A stretch of 13,219 nt of DNA from the NCBI GenBank assembly GCA_937902305.1, contig CALDHV010000179.1, positions 1-13,219 of the forward strand. The letters run 5' to 3'. The number at the start of each line of letters is the position of its first letter. Positions within the stretch are counted from its first letter, which is position 1. The notes below the pieces were generated by a model. That model had not been told where the DNA came from, did no database searches, and saw nothing but the letters and a program-made list of their open reading frames with translations. Positions 6,797 to 12,885 of the stretch are shown here, in pieces. Source of the DNA: an uncultured Clostridia bacterium. Lineage in GTDB: Bacteria; Bacillota; Clostridia; Oscillospirales; Acutalibacteraceae. The position numbers and the translations under genes are program-made.

Positions 6797-8209
6797 ATGC
6801 GTAAAACCAAAATCGTTTGCACGATCGGCCCGGCGTGCCGGGATGATGAAACGCTGGAAAAAATGTGCCTTGCCGGGATGAATGTCGCGCGGCTCAATTT
6901 TTCGCACGGCACCTACGAGGAGCATCAGCAGAATATTGACGCGATCAAGCGGGTGCGGGAAAAACTGCATATCCCGCTTGCCATTATGCTGGATACCAAG
7001 GGCCCGGAGTATCGCATCCGCACCTTCCGCGACGGTAAGGTGACCTTGCACGAGGGGGACACCTTTGCTTTCACGGTGGAGGATGTCGTCGGCGATGAGA
7101 CCCGGGTGTCGGTCAACTACAGCGGCTTGCCGCAGGATATGGCGCCGGGCGACCGCATTTTGCTCAATAACGGGCTGATGTCGTTTGCGGTGACCAAGGT
7201 CACGGCGACCGATGTCGTTTGCCGCGTGGTTAACGGCGGTGTGCTGTCCGACCGCAAGAGTATGAGCTTCCCGGAAAAGGTGCTGCGCAAGGTGTATTTG
7301 AGCGAGCAGGATAAAGAAGATATTCTGTTCGGCGTGAAAAACGGGGTGGATTTTATCGCCTGCTCGTTCGTGTCCTGCCGGCAGGACCTGCTGGATATCA
7401 AAAACTTCCTTGCCGTCAACGGGGTCGAGGATGTCGAATTGATCGCCAAGATCGAAAACCGCTCCGGTGTGGAGCACATCGAGGAGATCTGCGAGGAATG
7501 CTCCGGCATATTGATCGGGCGCGGCGATATGGGGGTGGAGATCCCGTTTGAGGAGCTGCCGGCGATCCAGAAGCACCTCATCACCGAATGTCGTATGCTC
7601 GGCAAGCGGGTCATCACCGCGACCGAGATGCTGGAAAGTATGATCTACAATCCGCGCCCGACCCGTGCGGAAATATCCGATGTCGCCAACGCCGTTTATG
7701 ACGGCACCAGCGCGATTATGCTGTCTGGCGAAACGGCGGCGGGAGAGCATCCCGTGCTGGCGGTCGAAACGATGGCGCGTATCGCGACGGAGGCGGAGGC
7801 GCATATCGACTATGCCGTTCAGTTCCACCAGGCGGGCTTCCGCATCAAGAATACGCTGGACGCGATCTCACACGCCACCTGCGGGATGGCGATCGACATC
7901 GGGGCAAAGGCGATCGTGGTTTGCTCGCTGTCCGGCGTGACGGCGCGTATGGTATCGCGTTTCCGTTGCCCGGTGGATATTCTCGGACTGACCATCAACG
8001 AAAAGACCTGGCGCAAGCTGGCGCTGTCGTGGGGTGTCACTCCGGTGCTCAGTGAGACGTATGACTCGATCGACGTGCTGTTTTATTCCGCCAAGCGTGC
8101 GGCGACCGAGACATTCCGCCTGACGGCGGGGGATGCGATGGTCATTACCGGCGGCAAGCCGAACGGTCGCTCCGGCAACACGAACATTATCAAGATCGAA
8201 ACGGTGTAA
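6797..8209 (+). CDS. pyk: pyruvate kinase
   Basis: This 470-residue enzyme transfers phosphate from phosphoenolpyruvate to ADP, the last ATP-forming step of glycolysis. It has the complete A-B-A-C layout and lacks the extra C-terminal PEP-utiliser-like domain of Bacillus-type enzymes (about 585 residues). Landmarks: R32, NFSHG (34-38), LDTKGPE (65-71), B domain ~75-165, KIEN with catalytic K218 and E220, GRGDMGVEIPFEELP with metal-binding D244, ATEMLESMI (~275-283), PTRAEISDVANAVYDGTSAIMLSGETAAGE, then the C domain to the end (SGNTNIIKIE). E71 corresponds to the Glu associated with potassium-dependent enzymes. AAAGGA at 6781-6786 lies 10 nt before ATG 6797; the other nearby ATGs are out of frame. 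The gene is monocistronic with its own promoter and terminator. Confidence 0.98.
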   Translation: MRKTKIVCTIGPACRDDETLEKMCLAGMNVARLNFSHGTYEEHQQNIDAIKRVREKLHIPLAIMLDTKGPEYRIRTFRDGKVTLHEGDTFAFTVEDVVGDETRVSVNYSGLPQDMAPGDRILLNNGLMSFAVTKVTATDVVCRVVNGGVLSDRKSMSFPEKVLRKVYLSEQDKEDILFGVKNGVDFIACSFVSCRQDLLDIKNFLAVNGVEDVELIAKIENRSGVEHIEEICEECSGILIGRGDMGVEIPFEELPAIQKHLITECRMLGKRVITATEMLESMIYNPRPTRAEISDVANAVYDGTSAIMLSGETAAGEHPVLAVETMARIATEAEAHIDYAVQFHQAGFRIKNTLDAISHATCGMAIDIGAKAIVVCSLSGVTARMVSRFRCPVDILGLTINEKTWRKLALSWGVTPVLSETYDSIDVLFYSAKRAATETFRLTAGDAMVITGGKPNGRSGNTNIIKIETV

Positions 8210-8221
8210 AATGATACGCAG

Positions 8222-8252
8222 AAAGCGCCCGACCGCGGTCGGGCGCTTTTTT
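8222..8252 (+). terminator. rho-independent terminator of pyk
   Basis: A 14-bp self-complementary stem (8222-8235 with 8236-8249, CCGCGG at the centre) with flanking A's and T's, ending in six Ts (8247-8252). It starts 12 nt after the pyk stop. Confidence 0.92.
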
Positions 8253-8381
8253 GTGCAGGGGCGGTTTCGCGTGAGGAGTGGGATCGGTTGTGCGGTGCGT
8301 CGGGGACGCCGCACCGTGCGGGCGCAAGCCGTCAATTTGTGCGTATCGGAGACAACTCTGCGAGCCGTTGCCCCCTGACGC
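8253..8381. other. gene-free stretch, start of the intergenic repeat mosaic
   Basis: No credible gene is present. The one visible structure is an imperfect hairpin at about 8293-8316, in which CGGTGC pairs with GCACCG and GTC with GAC around a small loop. Short frames that cross this part run through the pyk terminator and have no ribosome binding site or recognisable domain. Together with the repeats below, the pyk-azlC gap is 598 bp, the longest in the window. Confidence 0.6.
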
Positions 8382-8421
8382 TGGATTGCCGCACCAGTGT
8401 GCGCACTGGTTCGCAATGACA
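8382..8421 (-). repeat. palindromic intergenic repeat, copy A (40 bp)
   Basis: Read on the minus strand, this starts TGTCATTGCGAA and ends GCGGCAATCCA, with an internal stem in which CCAGTG pairs with CACTGG around a GCGCA-type loop. The same two ends border copy B on the plus strand 54 bp away, so A and B form an inverted pair with different cores. REP/MITE-like elements with TGTCATTGCGA...GCAATCC ends are, from memory, widespread in bacterial intergenic DNA; this was not checked. Confidence 0.8.
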
Positions 8422-8475
8422 GCGCAATAGGCTTATGCGGGTGAAAAGCTTGCGTTATGCACTTTCTTCCTGCGT

Positions 8476-8510
8476 TGTCATTGCGAAGAGCGAAGCGACG
8501 CGGCAATCCA
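8476..8510 (+). repeat. palindromic intergenic repeat, copy B (35 bp)
   Basis: This shares the 12-bp start (TGTCATTGCGAA) and 11-bp end (GCGGCAATCCA) of copy A but has the core GAGCGAAGCGAC in place of the CCAGTG/CACTGG palindrome. Its orientation is opposite to copy A, so a transcript across 8382-8510 could fold into one long hairpin with a 54-nt spacer. Confidence 0.8.
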
Positions 8511-8558
8511 ACGGCTGAAACTGCCGATTTATTCAATTGTTTCCGACGCGCTGAGGCT

Positions 8559-8588
8559 ACCCCGTAGAGGAGGGCCTTGCCCCTCCTG
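8559..8588 (+). repeat. second repeat family, plus-strand arm
   Basis: The sequence begins CCCCGTAGAGGAGGG and contains its own stem, AGGAGGG with CCCTCCT around CCTTGC. It matches the reverse complement of 8612-8642 at 18 of the first 22 positions counted from CCGTAG, so the two form a second inverted pair nested in the same gap. Confidence 0.65.
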
Positions 8589-8611
8589 TTTTCATTTGTG
8601 CAAACCTTTGG

Positions 8612-8642
8612 CGGCGGATGGGGCAAGACCGTTCCCTACGGT
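8612..8642 (-). repeat. second repeat family, minus-strand arm
   Basis: Read on the minus strand it begins ACCGTAGGGAACGG and continues TCTTGCCCCATCCGCC. It is the diverged inverted partner of 8559-8588, sharing CCGTAG and CTTGCCCC. From memory, CCGTAGGG...TTGCCCC repeats recur in Clostridia intergenic regions; this was not verified. Confidence 0.65.
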
Positions 8643-8683
8643 CATACAGTCTTCCGGCATACGTATAATCCGAAACCCTTATC

Positions 8684-8718
8684 GTCTAGCGACTACCGTC
8701 TAACATCTGACATCTAAC
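8684..8718. repeat. degenerate heptanucleotide tandem repeat, 5 units
   Basis: Five consecutive 7-bp units read GTCTAGC, GACTACC, GTCTAAC, ATCTGAC and ATCTAAC (consensus RTCTAAC). The array ends exactly one base before the -35 TTGACA of the azlC promoter. Confidence 0.7.
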
Positions 8719-8746
8719 TTGACAATGCGCGGGCGGGTGGTATAAT
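8719..8746 (+). promoter_or_regulatory. strong sigma-A promoter for azlCD
   Basis: Perfect TTGACA (8719-8724), a 16-nt spacer, TG at 8738-8739 (TGn extended -10) and perfect TATAAT (8741-8746). The leader to the ATG at 8808 would be about 55 nt. No operator or riboswitch is recognised in it. Confidence 0.88.
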
Positions 8747-8807
8747 AAGACCCGTGATGCGCCACCCGGCAGAGGGAATGTCGGCGCGGATAGGGGAGTG
8801 ACGGCGA

Positions 8808-9527
8808 ATGAAAAACGAAAAAGGCTTTGCGCGAGGGTTGCGCGACGGCATCCCGATCGCGCTCGGCTATCTGTCGGTTTCATTCGCCTTCGGTATTTTC
8901 GCCGTCGGCAACGGACTGACGGTATTCGAAGCGCTGATGATCTCGATGACCAATGTCACCTCGGCGGGTCAGTTGTCCGCCGTTCCGATCATCACCGGCG
9001 GCGGCACGCTGGCGGAGCTTGCCTTGACCCAGTTGATCATCAATCTGCGCTATTCGCTGATGTCGGTTACGCTGTCGCAGAAGCTTGACGGCAGTGTGCG
9101 GCTGTTTGATCGCTTCGCACTGGCATTTGTCAATACCGACGAGGTGTTCGCGGTCGCGACCGCGCGCCCGACACAGGTCAACCGCCGCTATATGTATGGG
9201 CTGATCGTGATGCCGTATCTCGGTTGGAGCGCCGGAACGCTGGTCGGCGCGCTGGCGGGGGATATATTCCCCGCGATGCTGACTTCGGCGCTCGGCGTGG
9301 CGATCTACGGAATGTTCATCGCCATCGTTATCCCGCCGGTGAAGCGGGATCGCTCGGTGGCGGAGTGTTGCCTGATCGCCATTGTGTTGAGCTGTATATT
9401 CCGCTTTTCGCCGACGTTGCAGGCGGTGCCCACCGGCTTTACGGTGATCGTGTGCGCGGTGATCGCCGGGCTGGTGATGGCGGTCATCGCTCCGGTGGGG
9501 AAGACCCCGCAGGAGGTGAGCCGATGA
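8808..9527 (+). CDS. azlC: AzlC family branched-chain amino acid exporter, large subunit
   Basis: This 239-residue integral membrane protein matches AzlC/YgaZ. The N-terminus (GLRDGIPIALGYLSVSFAFGI) is the characteristic family opening, followed by a helix containing MTNVTSAGQLSA (the conserved 'AGQ' region), INLRYSLMS (typical 'NLRH/YxLMS' motif) and FVNTDEVFAV (family 'TDE'). About five to seven hydrophobic helices span the rest. With AzlD it forms a two-component exporter of branched-chain amino acids or related compounds in the cytoplasmic membrane. GGGGAG at 8793-8798 lies 9 nt before ATG 8808. The stop overlaps the azlD start (ATGA), indicating translational coupling. No azlB-type Lrp regulator gene is adjacent. 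Confidence 0.93.
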   Translation: MKNEKGFARGLRDGIPIALGYLSVSFAFGIFAVGNGLTVFEALMISMTNVTSAGQLSAVPIITGGGTLAELALTQLIINLRYSLMSVTLSQKLDGSVRLFDRFALAFVNTDEVFAVATARPTQVNRRYMYGLIVMPYLGWSAGTLVGALAGDIFPAMLTSALGVAIYGMFIAIVIPPVKRDRSVAECCLIAIVLSCIFRFSPTLQAVPTGFTVIVCAVIAGLVMAVIAPVGKTPQEVSR

Positions 9528-9838
9528 CCAAAGGATTTTGGCTGTATCTGCTGGTGGCGGCGGGCGTGACCTATCTTGTGCGGATGTTGCCGCTCGTGCT
9601 GGTCAAAAAGCCGATCAAAAACACCTTCATCCTCTCGTTTTTGCACTATATCCCGTATGCGGTGCTGACCGTGATGACGGTGCCGGCAGTCTTTTTCGCC
9701 ACCTCGTCGTGGATCTCCGCCGCTGTCGGGGTGCTGATCGCCGTTCTGCTCGCCTACCGCGAACGCGGGCTGATGATTGTGGCATTCGGCTCCTGCGCCG
9801 GCGTGCTGTTGACCGAATGGATCCTATCTGTGATATAA
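9524..9838 (+). CDS. azlD: AzlD family branched-chain amino acid exporter, small subunit
   Basis: This 104-residue protein has the size and pattern of AzlD/YgaH: a hydrophobic first helix ending in TYLVRMLPLVL (the conserved 'R-x-LP' element), FLHYIPYAVLTVMTVPAVF, and two further helices, about four membrane segments in all. The frame is open upstream to 9224, but ATG 9524 overlaps the azlC stop by ATGA and is preceded by AGGAGG at 9511-9516, 7 nt away, which fixes the start. It is the obligate partner of AzlC in the exporter. Its TAA stop (9836-9838) lies inside the stem of the following terminator. Confidence 0.93.
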   Translation: MTKGFWLYLLVAAGVTYLVRMLPLVLVKKPIKNTFILSFLHYIPYAVLTVMTVPAVFFATSSWISAAVGVLIAVLLAYRERGLMIVAFGSCAGVLLTEWILSVI

Positions 9839-9874
9839 AAAAACCGCTGTCTCTGACAGCGGTTTTTTTATATC
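9832..9874. terminator. bidirectional terminator, 20-bp perfect stem, shared by azlD and mrp
   Basis: Bases 9832-9851 and 9855-9874 form a perfect 20-bp inverted repeat around a TCT loop; the core is CCGCTGTC/GACAGCGG with seven A's and seven T's outside. It contains the azlD stop codon and ends 1 nt before the mrp stop at 9876, so it serves both converging operons. Confidence 0.93.
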
Positions 9875-9875
9875 A

Positions 9876-10703
9876 TTACTGCGCCTTGATGCTTGCTTCG
9901 ACGGCGTCGGCGGCGGGGATCAGCTCGTCGCAGACGATTCGCTCGATCTCTCCGCTGTCGCACAGCGCGGCGACATTCGTATCCATCGGCAGACGGGCGA
10001 GGATCGGCAAATGCAAGTCTGCCGCGGCGGTATCCAGCTCCTTGCCGTCGCCGAACAGCGGGATCTTTTTCCCGCAATCCGGGCAGGAAACATAGCTCAT
10101 ATTTTCCACGAAGCCGAGCACCGGGATGTGCAATAGGTCTGCCATTTTCTGCGCCTTGCCGACCACGAGCTGTACCAGCGATTGCGGGGTGGTGACAATG
10201 ATATTGCCGTCGAGCGGGATGCTCTGATACACCGTCAGCGGGATGTCGCCCGTTCCCGGCGGCATATCAATGAACAGCACATCGAGGTCGCCCCAGACCA
10301 CATCCGTCCAGAACTGCGTGACCGCGCCTGCAACGACCGGGCCGCGCCATACGACCGGCTGGGTCGCGTCCTCCAGCAGGAGGTTGATGGACATTACCTT
10401 GATGCCGAGGTGCGTTTCCTCGGGGATGATGCCAAGCTCGTTGCCGGCGGCTTTGCGGGTGATGCCGAAGGCTTTCGGGATAGACGGGCCGGTAATATCG
10501 GCATCCAGAACACCGACCTTATAGCCGCGCCGCGCCATCAGCACCGCCAGCATCGCCGTCACCGATGACTTGCCGACGCCGCCCTTGCCGCTGCTGACGG
10601 CAATGACCCGTTTGATCTGACTGTATTGGTTGAGAGGCTTGCGCAGATCCTGCTGATCGCATTTCTGCGAGCAGGAGCTGCAATCGTGATTACATTCGCT
10701 CAT
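9876..10703 (-). CDS. mrp: Mrp/NBP35 family ATP-binding Fe-S cluster carrier
   Basis: This 275-residue P-loop protein carries the deviant Walker A GKGGVGKS (39-46), the DADITGPSIPK switch region (67-77) and DMPPGTGD (146-153), all diagnostic of the Mrp/ApbC/NBP35 family. C207 and C210 (CPDC) are the paired cysteines that bridge an Fe-S cluster between two subunits. A second cluster of cysteines, C4, C8, C11 and C15, lies at the N-terminus, resembling eukaryotic NBP35. The N-terminal DUF59 domain of enterobacterial ApbC (about 370 residues) is absent. The likely role is carrying Fe-S clusters to apoproteins in the cytoplasm. AAGGAG at 10712-10717 precedes the ATG. It is the last gene of the thrS operon, 15 nt after UPF0340. 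Confidence 0.94.
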   Translation of the reverse strand: MSECNHDCSSCSQKCDQQDLRKPLNQYSQIKRVIAVSSGKGGVGKSSVTAMLAVLMARRGYKVGVLDADITGPSIPKAFGITRKAAGNELGIIPEETHLGIKVMSINLLLEDATQPVVWRGPVVAGAVTQFWTDVVWGDLDVLFIDMPPGTGDIPLTVYQSIPLDGNIIVTTPQSLVQLVVGKAQKMADLLHIPVLGFVENMSYVSCPDCGKKIPLFGDGKELDTAAADLHLPILARLPMDTNVAALCDSGEIERIVCDELIPAADAVEASIKAQ

Positions 10704-10718
10704 AATGGTATCTCCTTA

Positions 10719-11264
10719 TCACATTTTGGTTTCATCATATACGGCGCGGCATCCGCCGATGAACTTCGGGCGGGTGCGGGCGCACAGGAGCGGCGCTTCG
10801 CCGATCTGCCGGACGGCAAGCCGTACCGGGACGGCGACCGGGCGCAGGTGCATCCCGATCAGTGTGCCGCCGATATCCATTCCGGCGTGTGCGCGGACGC
10901 TTTCGACCGCGACCGGGTCGGCAAAGCGTTGCCGGGCGGTGGTCGCGAATGATCCGCCCGCTTTGGGTTGGGGCAGGACATTGACCGGCTCCAGTCCGTA
11001 TTTTTCCGCCGCCTCGCGCTCTATGATAATGGCGCGGTTGAGATGCTCACAGCATTGCGCGGCAAGATAAACGCCCGCCTGCCGCAAGGCCGGCAACAGA
11101 CCGTCCATTACCTCACCGGCGGCATCCATACTCGAGCCGGTGCCGATCTTTTCTCCCAGCACCTCGCTGGAGGAACAGCCGACGACGAGGATCGTCCCCG
11201 GCGTCAGCCGCGCGACCGACAGCAATTCCTCCACTGCCGCGCGGGTTTGTTCTGTGATGGTCAT
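10719..11264 (-). CDS. UPF0340 / TIGR01440 family protein (YwlG-like)
   Basis: This 181-residue protein matches UPF0340 (B. subtilis YwlG; TIGR01440). Family stretches include TILVVGCSSSEVLGEKIGTGSS (~24-45, including C30), AAQCCEHLNRA (C71-C72) and PQPKAGGSFATTA (~98-110). No function is established. The open frame extends upstream to 11705, but that part is antisense-like sequence over the DUF2461 gene; the ATG at 11264 is preceded by AAGGAAGGA (11272-11280) and starts the recognisable domain. The gene sits 17 nt after DUF2461 and 15 nt before mrp in one operon. Its conserved cysteines next to an Fe-S carrier gene are suggestive only. No signal peptide or membrane segment is visible. Confidence 0.88.
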   Translation of the reverse strand: MTITEQTRAAVEELLSVARLTPGTILVVGCSSSEVLGEKIGTGSSMDAAGEVMDGLLPALRQAGVYLAAQCCEHLNRAIIIEREAAEKYGLEPVNVLPQPKAGGSFATTARQRFADPVAVESVRAHAGMDIGGTLIGMHLRPVAVPVRLAVRQIGEAPLLCARTRPKFIGGCRAVYDETKM

Positions 11265-11281
11265 AAGACATCCTTCCTTTT

Positions 11282-11971
11282 TCAGCCAAGCATATTCTTT
11301 TCCACCGCGCCGATCAGTATACTGTAGATCGGGGCAAGCGCCGTATACCCGGCGATCAGACGCTCCGGCAAATCGCCGCCGGCAACAAAGTCGGGAGCTT
11401 CGGTGCGGGTGAAATTGATGTTTTTGCAATCGAACAGCGGCTTGAGCGCCGCCGGGGTAGCGTCGGTGCTGCGTGGATGGGCATAGGGCTGACCCTCCGG
11501 CCGGAAGCCTGCCTTTTGCGCCTGCTCCACGGCGGCGATCACCTTGCTCGGCTCCGCTTCCGCCTGCTGACGGATGAGACGCAGGATCGCGGGGGTCGCG
11601 CTGTAAAAGCCCAGTCCCCATTCCGCGCCGCGAATGGAAAAATCCAGATAAAACGCCGGCAGACACCAGCTCCACGCCCGCTTGTCCCGCATAAAGGCGA
11701 TCCACATATTTTCGCGGTACATCAGCTTGTCGTGGGTGTAGCGGGTATCCCGCCTAACCCGGCTGACACAGCCGTTTTTCATCGGATCGACATTGAGCCG
11801 CGGGTCGATGGTCAGCATCGTTGGTGCAAGGTCAGCAGTCAGCTGTCGCAGGGGGAAAACGACTCCCTCCTGCAATTCCTTTTTGTGCTCCTCATAGTAT
11901 GCCTTGCTGTCCCGAAAGCGATTTTCCGCCAGCAGGAACAGCATATCGGACGTGATGCCGTCATAGGTCAT
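11282..11971 (-). CDS. DUF2461 domain-containing protein
   Basis: This 229-residue soluble protein fits DUF2461, whose members are usually about 210-230 residues. Diagnostic features are FLLAENRFRDSKAYYEEHKKE at the start (family 'F..eLa.NN.r.Wf..nk..Y'), VSRVRRDTRYTHDKLMYRENMW (family 'R.yRDvRFskDK.PYk'), and GLGFYSATPAILRLIR (family 'G.w.p....l..iR'). Function is unknown. Translation starts at ATG 11971, which overlaps the end of the upstream transporter gene by ATGA, so it is probably translationally coupled. No catalytic motif is recognised beyond the conserved Arg/Asp/Lys-rich segment at ~72-82. Confidence 0.88.
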   Translation of the reverse strand: MTYDGITSDMLFLLAENRFRDSKAYYEEHKKELQEGVVFPLRQLTADLAPTMLTIDPRLNVDPMKNGCVSRVRRDTRYTHDKLMYRENMWIAFMRDKRAWSWCLPAFYLDFSIRGAEWGLGFYSATPAILRLIRQQAEAEPSKVIAAVEQAQKAGFRPEGQPYAHPRSTDATPAALKPLFDCKNINFTRTEAPDFVAGGDLPERLIAGYTALAPIYSILIGAVEKNMLG

Positions 11972-12885
11972 ACCGACCCCTCCGTTTTCTTTTTCGGCGC
12001 GGGGAGCTGTACCAGCACTACGGCGCCGAACATCAGCACACAGCCGATCAACTCATAGATGCCCAGCCCGTGCCCTGCGATCAGCCAGCCGAACAGAGCG
12101 CCGAATACCGATTCAAGGCTCATCAGTAGGGAGGCGGTGGTCGGGTCGGCGCGTTTTTGCCCGAGGATCTGCAGGGTGTAGGCACCGGCACTTGACATCA
12201 CGCCGAGATACAATATTTCCCACCCGTGCTCCAGTAAAACGCCGACGGTCGGCGTCTCAAAAATGAACATCAGCGGTAAGTTCAGTATGCCCACGACCAG
12301 CATTTGCATACACGCCACACGGATGCCGTCCGCCTCTTGATAATAATCGACCAGCGTGATCTGAACGGCGAACATCATCGCACAGCCCGCCAACAGCATT
12401 TCGCTCTCACCGAAGCCGGTCTCTCCCATCGCACACAGCAGGTAAAGCCCGACCAGCGCGATGATTGCGCCGATCCAATGGAAAACAGTGGTCGGACGGC
12501 GCAGAAAAATGCCGAATACCGGCACCATAACGATATACAACGCCGTCATAAAGGCGGCCTTGCCCTCCGAGATGTGACCGCTCTGCATCCCGAACTGTTG
12601 CAGATTGCTGGCGGCAAATAGCGACAGTCCGCACAGGATACCGGCGCGCAGGGTCGCCTTCTTTTCCGAGGGGGTCTGCGGCTTGCGGGACAGCCCCATC
12701 CGATCCATCAGCGGGGTCAGCGCCAATAGCACGGCAAAGCCGATCAGTGAACGTACACCGTTGCAGGTCAACGGCCCTGCCGCGCCGCCCGCCTTTTGCG
12801 CGACGAATGCTAAGCCCCAGATCATCGCACAGACAAACAGCATAATGTTGCCGGTCAAGCGGGCCTTTGATTGCTGATTGATCAT
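11968..12885 (-). CDS. EamA/DMT superfamily transporter
   Basis: This 305-residue polytopic protein has ten hydrophobic segments arranged as two EamA repeats (~12-140 and ~155-295). It opens with IMLFVCAMIWGLAFVAQKAGG, the typical first DMT helix with W-G-x-x-F-x-x-x-K. FMTALYIVMVPVFGI (~113-127) and SLLMSLESVFGALFGWLIAG (~250-270) match the conserved fourth and ninth helices of drug/metabolite transporters, and the C-terminal tail PAPKKKTEGSV is positive and cytoplasmic. The substrate is unknown; many members export amino acids or their derivatives. Start ATG 12885 overlaps the thrS stop by one base (TAATG), and AAAGGA within the thrS end provides the binding site. It lies between thrS and DUF2461 in the same operon. 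Confidence 0.92.
   Translation of the reverse strand: MINQQSKARLTGNIMLFVCAMIWGLAFVAQKAGGAAGPLTCNGVRSLIGFAVLLALTPLMDRMGLSRKPQTPSEKKATLRAGILCGLSLFAASNLQQFGMQSGHISEGKAAFMTALYIVMVPVFGIFLRRPTTVFHWIGAIIALVGLYLLCAMGETGFGESEMLLAGCAMMFAVQITLVDYYQEADGIRVACMQMLVVGILNLPLMFIFETPTVGVLLEHGWEILYLGVMSSAGAYTLQILGQKRADPTTASLLMSLESVFGALFGWLIAGHGLGIYELIGCVLMFGAVVLVQLPAPKKKTEGSV

Noticed and set aside
6749..7828. 359-codon minus-strand frame over pyk
   Set aside because: It is a shadow of pyruvate kinase; His/Arg/Asp-rich translation without motifs.
7868..8626. 252-codon minus-strand frame across the pyk end and the repeats
   Set aside because: It crosses the pyk terminator and the palindromic repeats, has no ribosome binding site, and is typical of chance frames through GC-rich repeats.
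8253..8808. CRISPR array or riboswitch in the long gap
   Set aside because: The repeats are inverted pairs with variable cores, not direct repeats with unique spacers of equal size, and no known riboswitch core is recognised in the azlC leader.
11265..11705. N-terminal extension of the UPF0340 gene
   Set aside because: This part is out of frame over DUF2461 and has no family match; a good ribosome binding site precedes ATG 11264.
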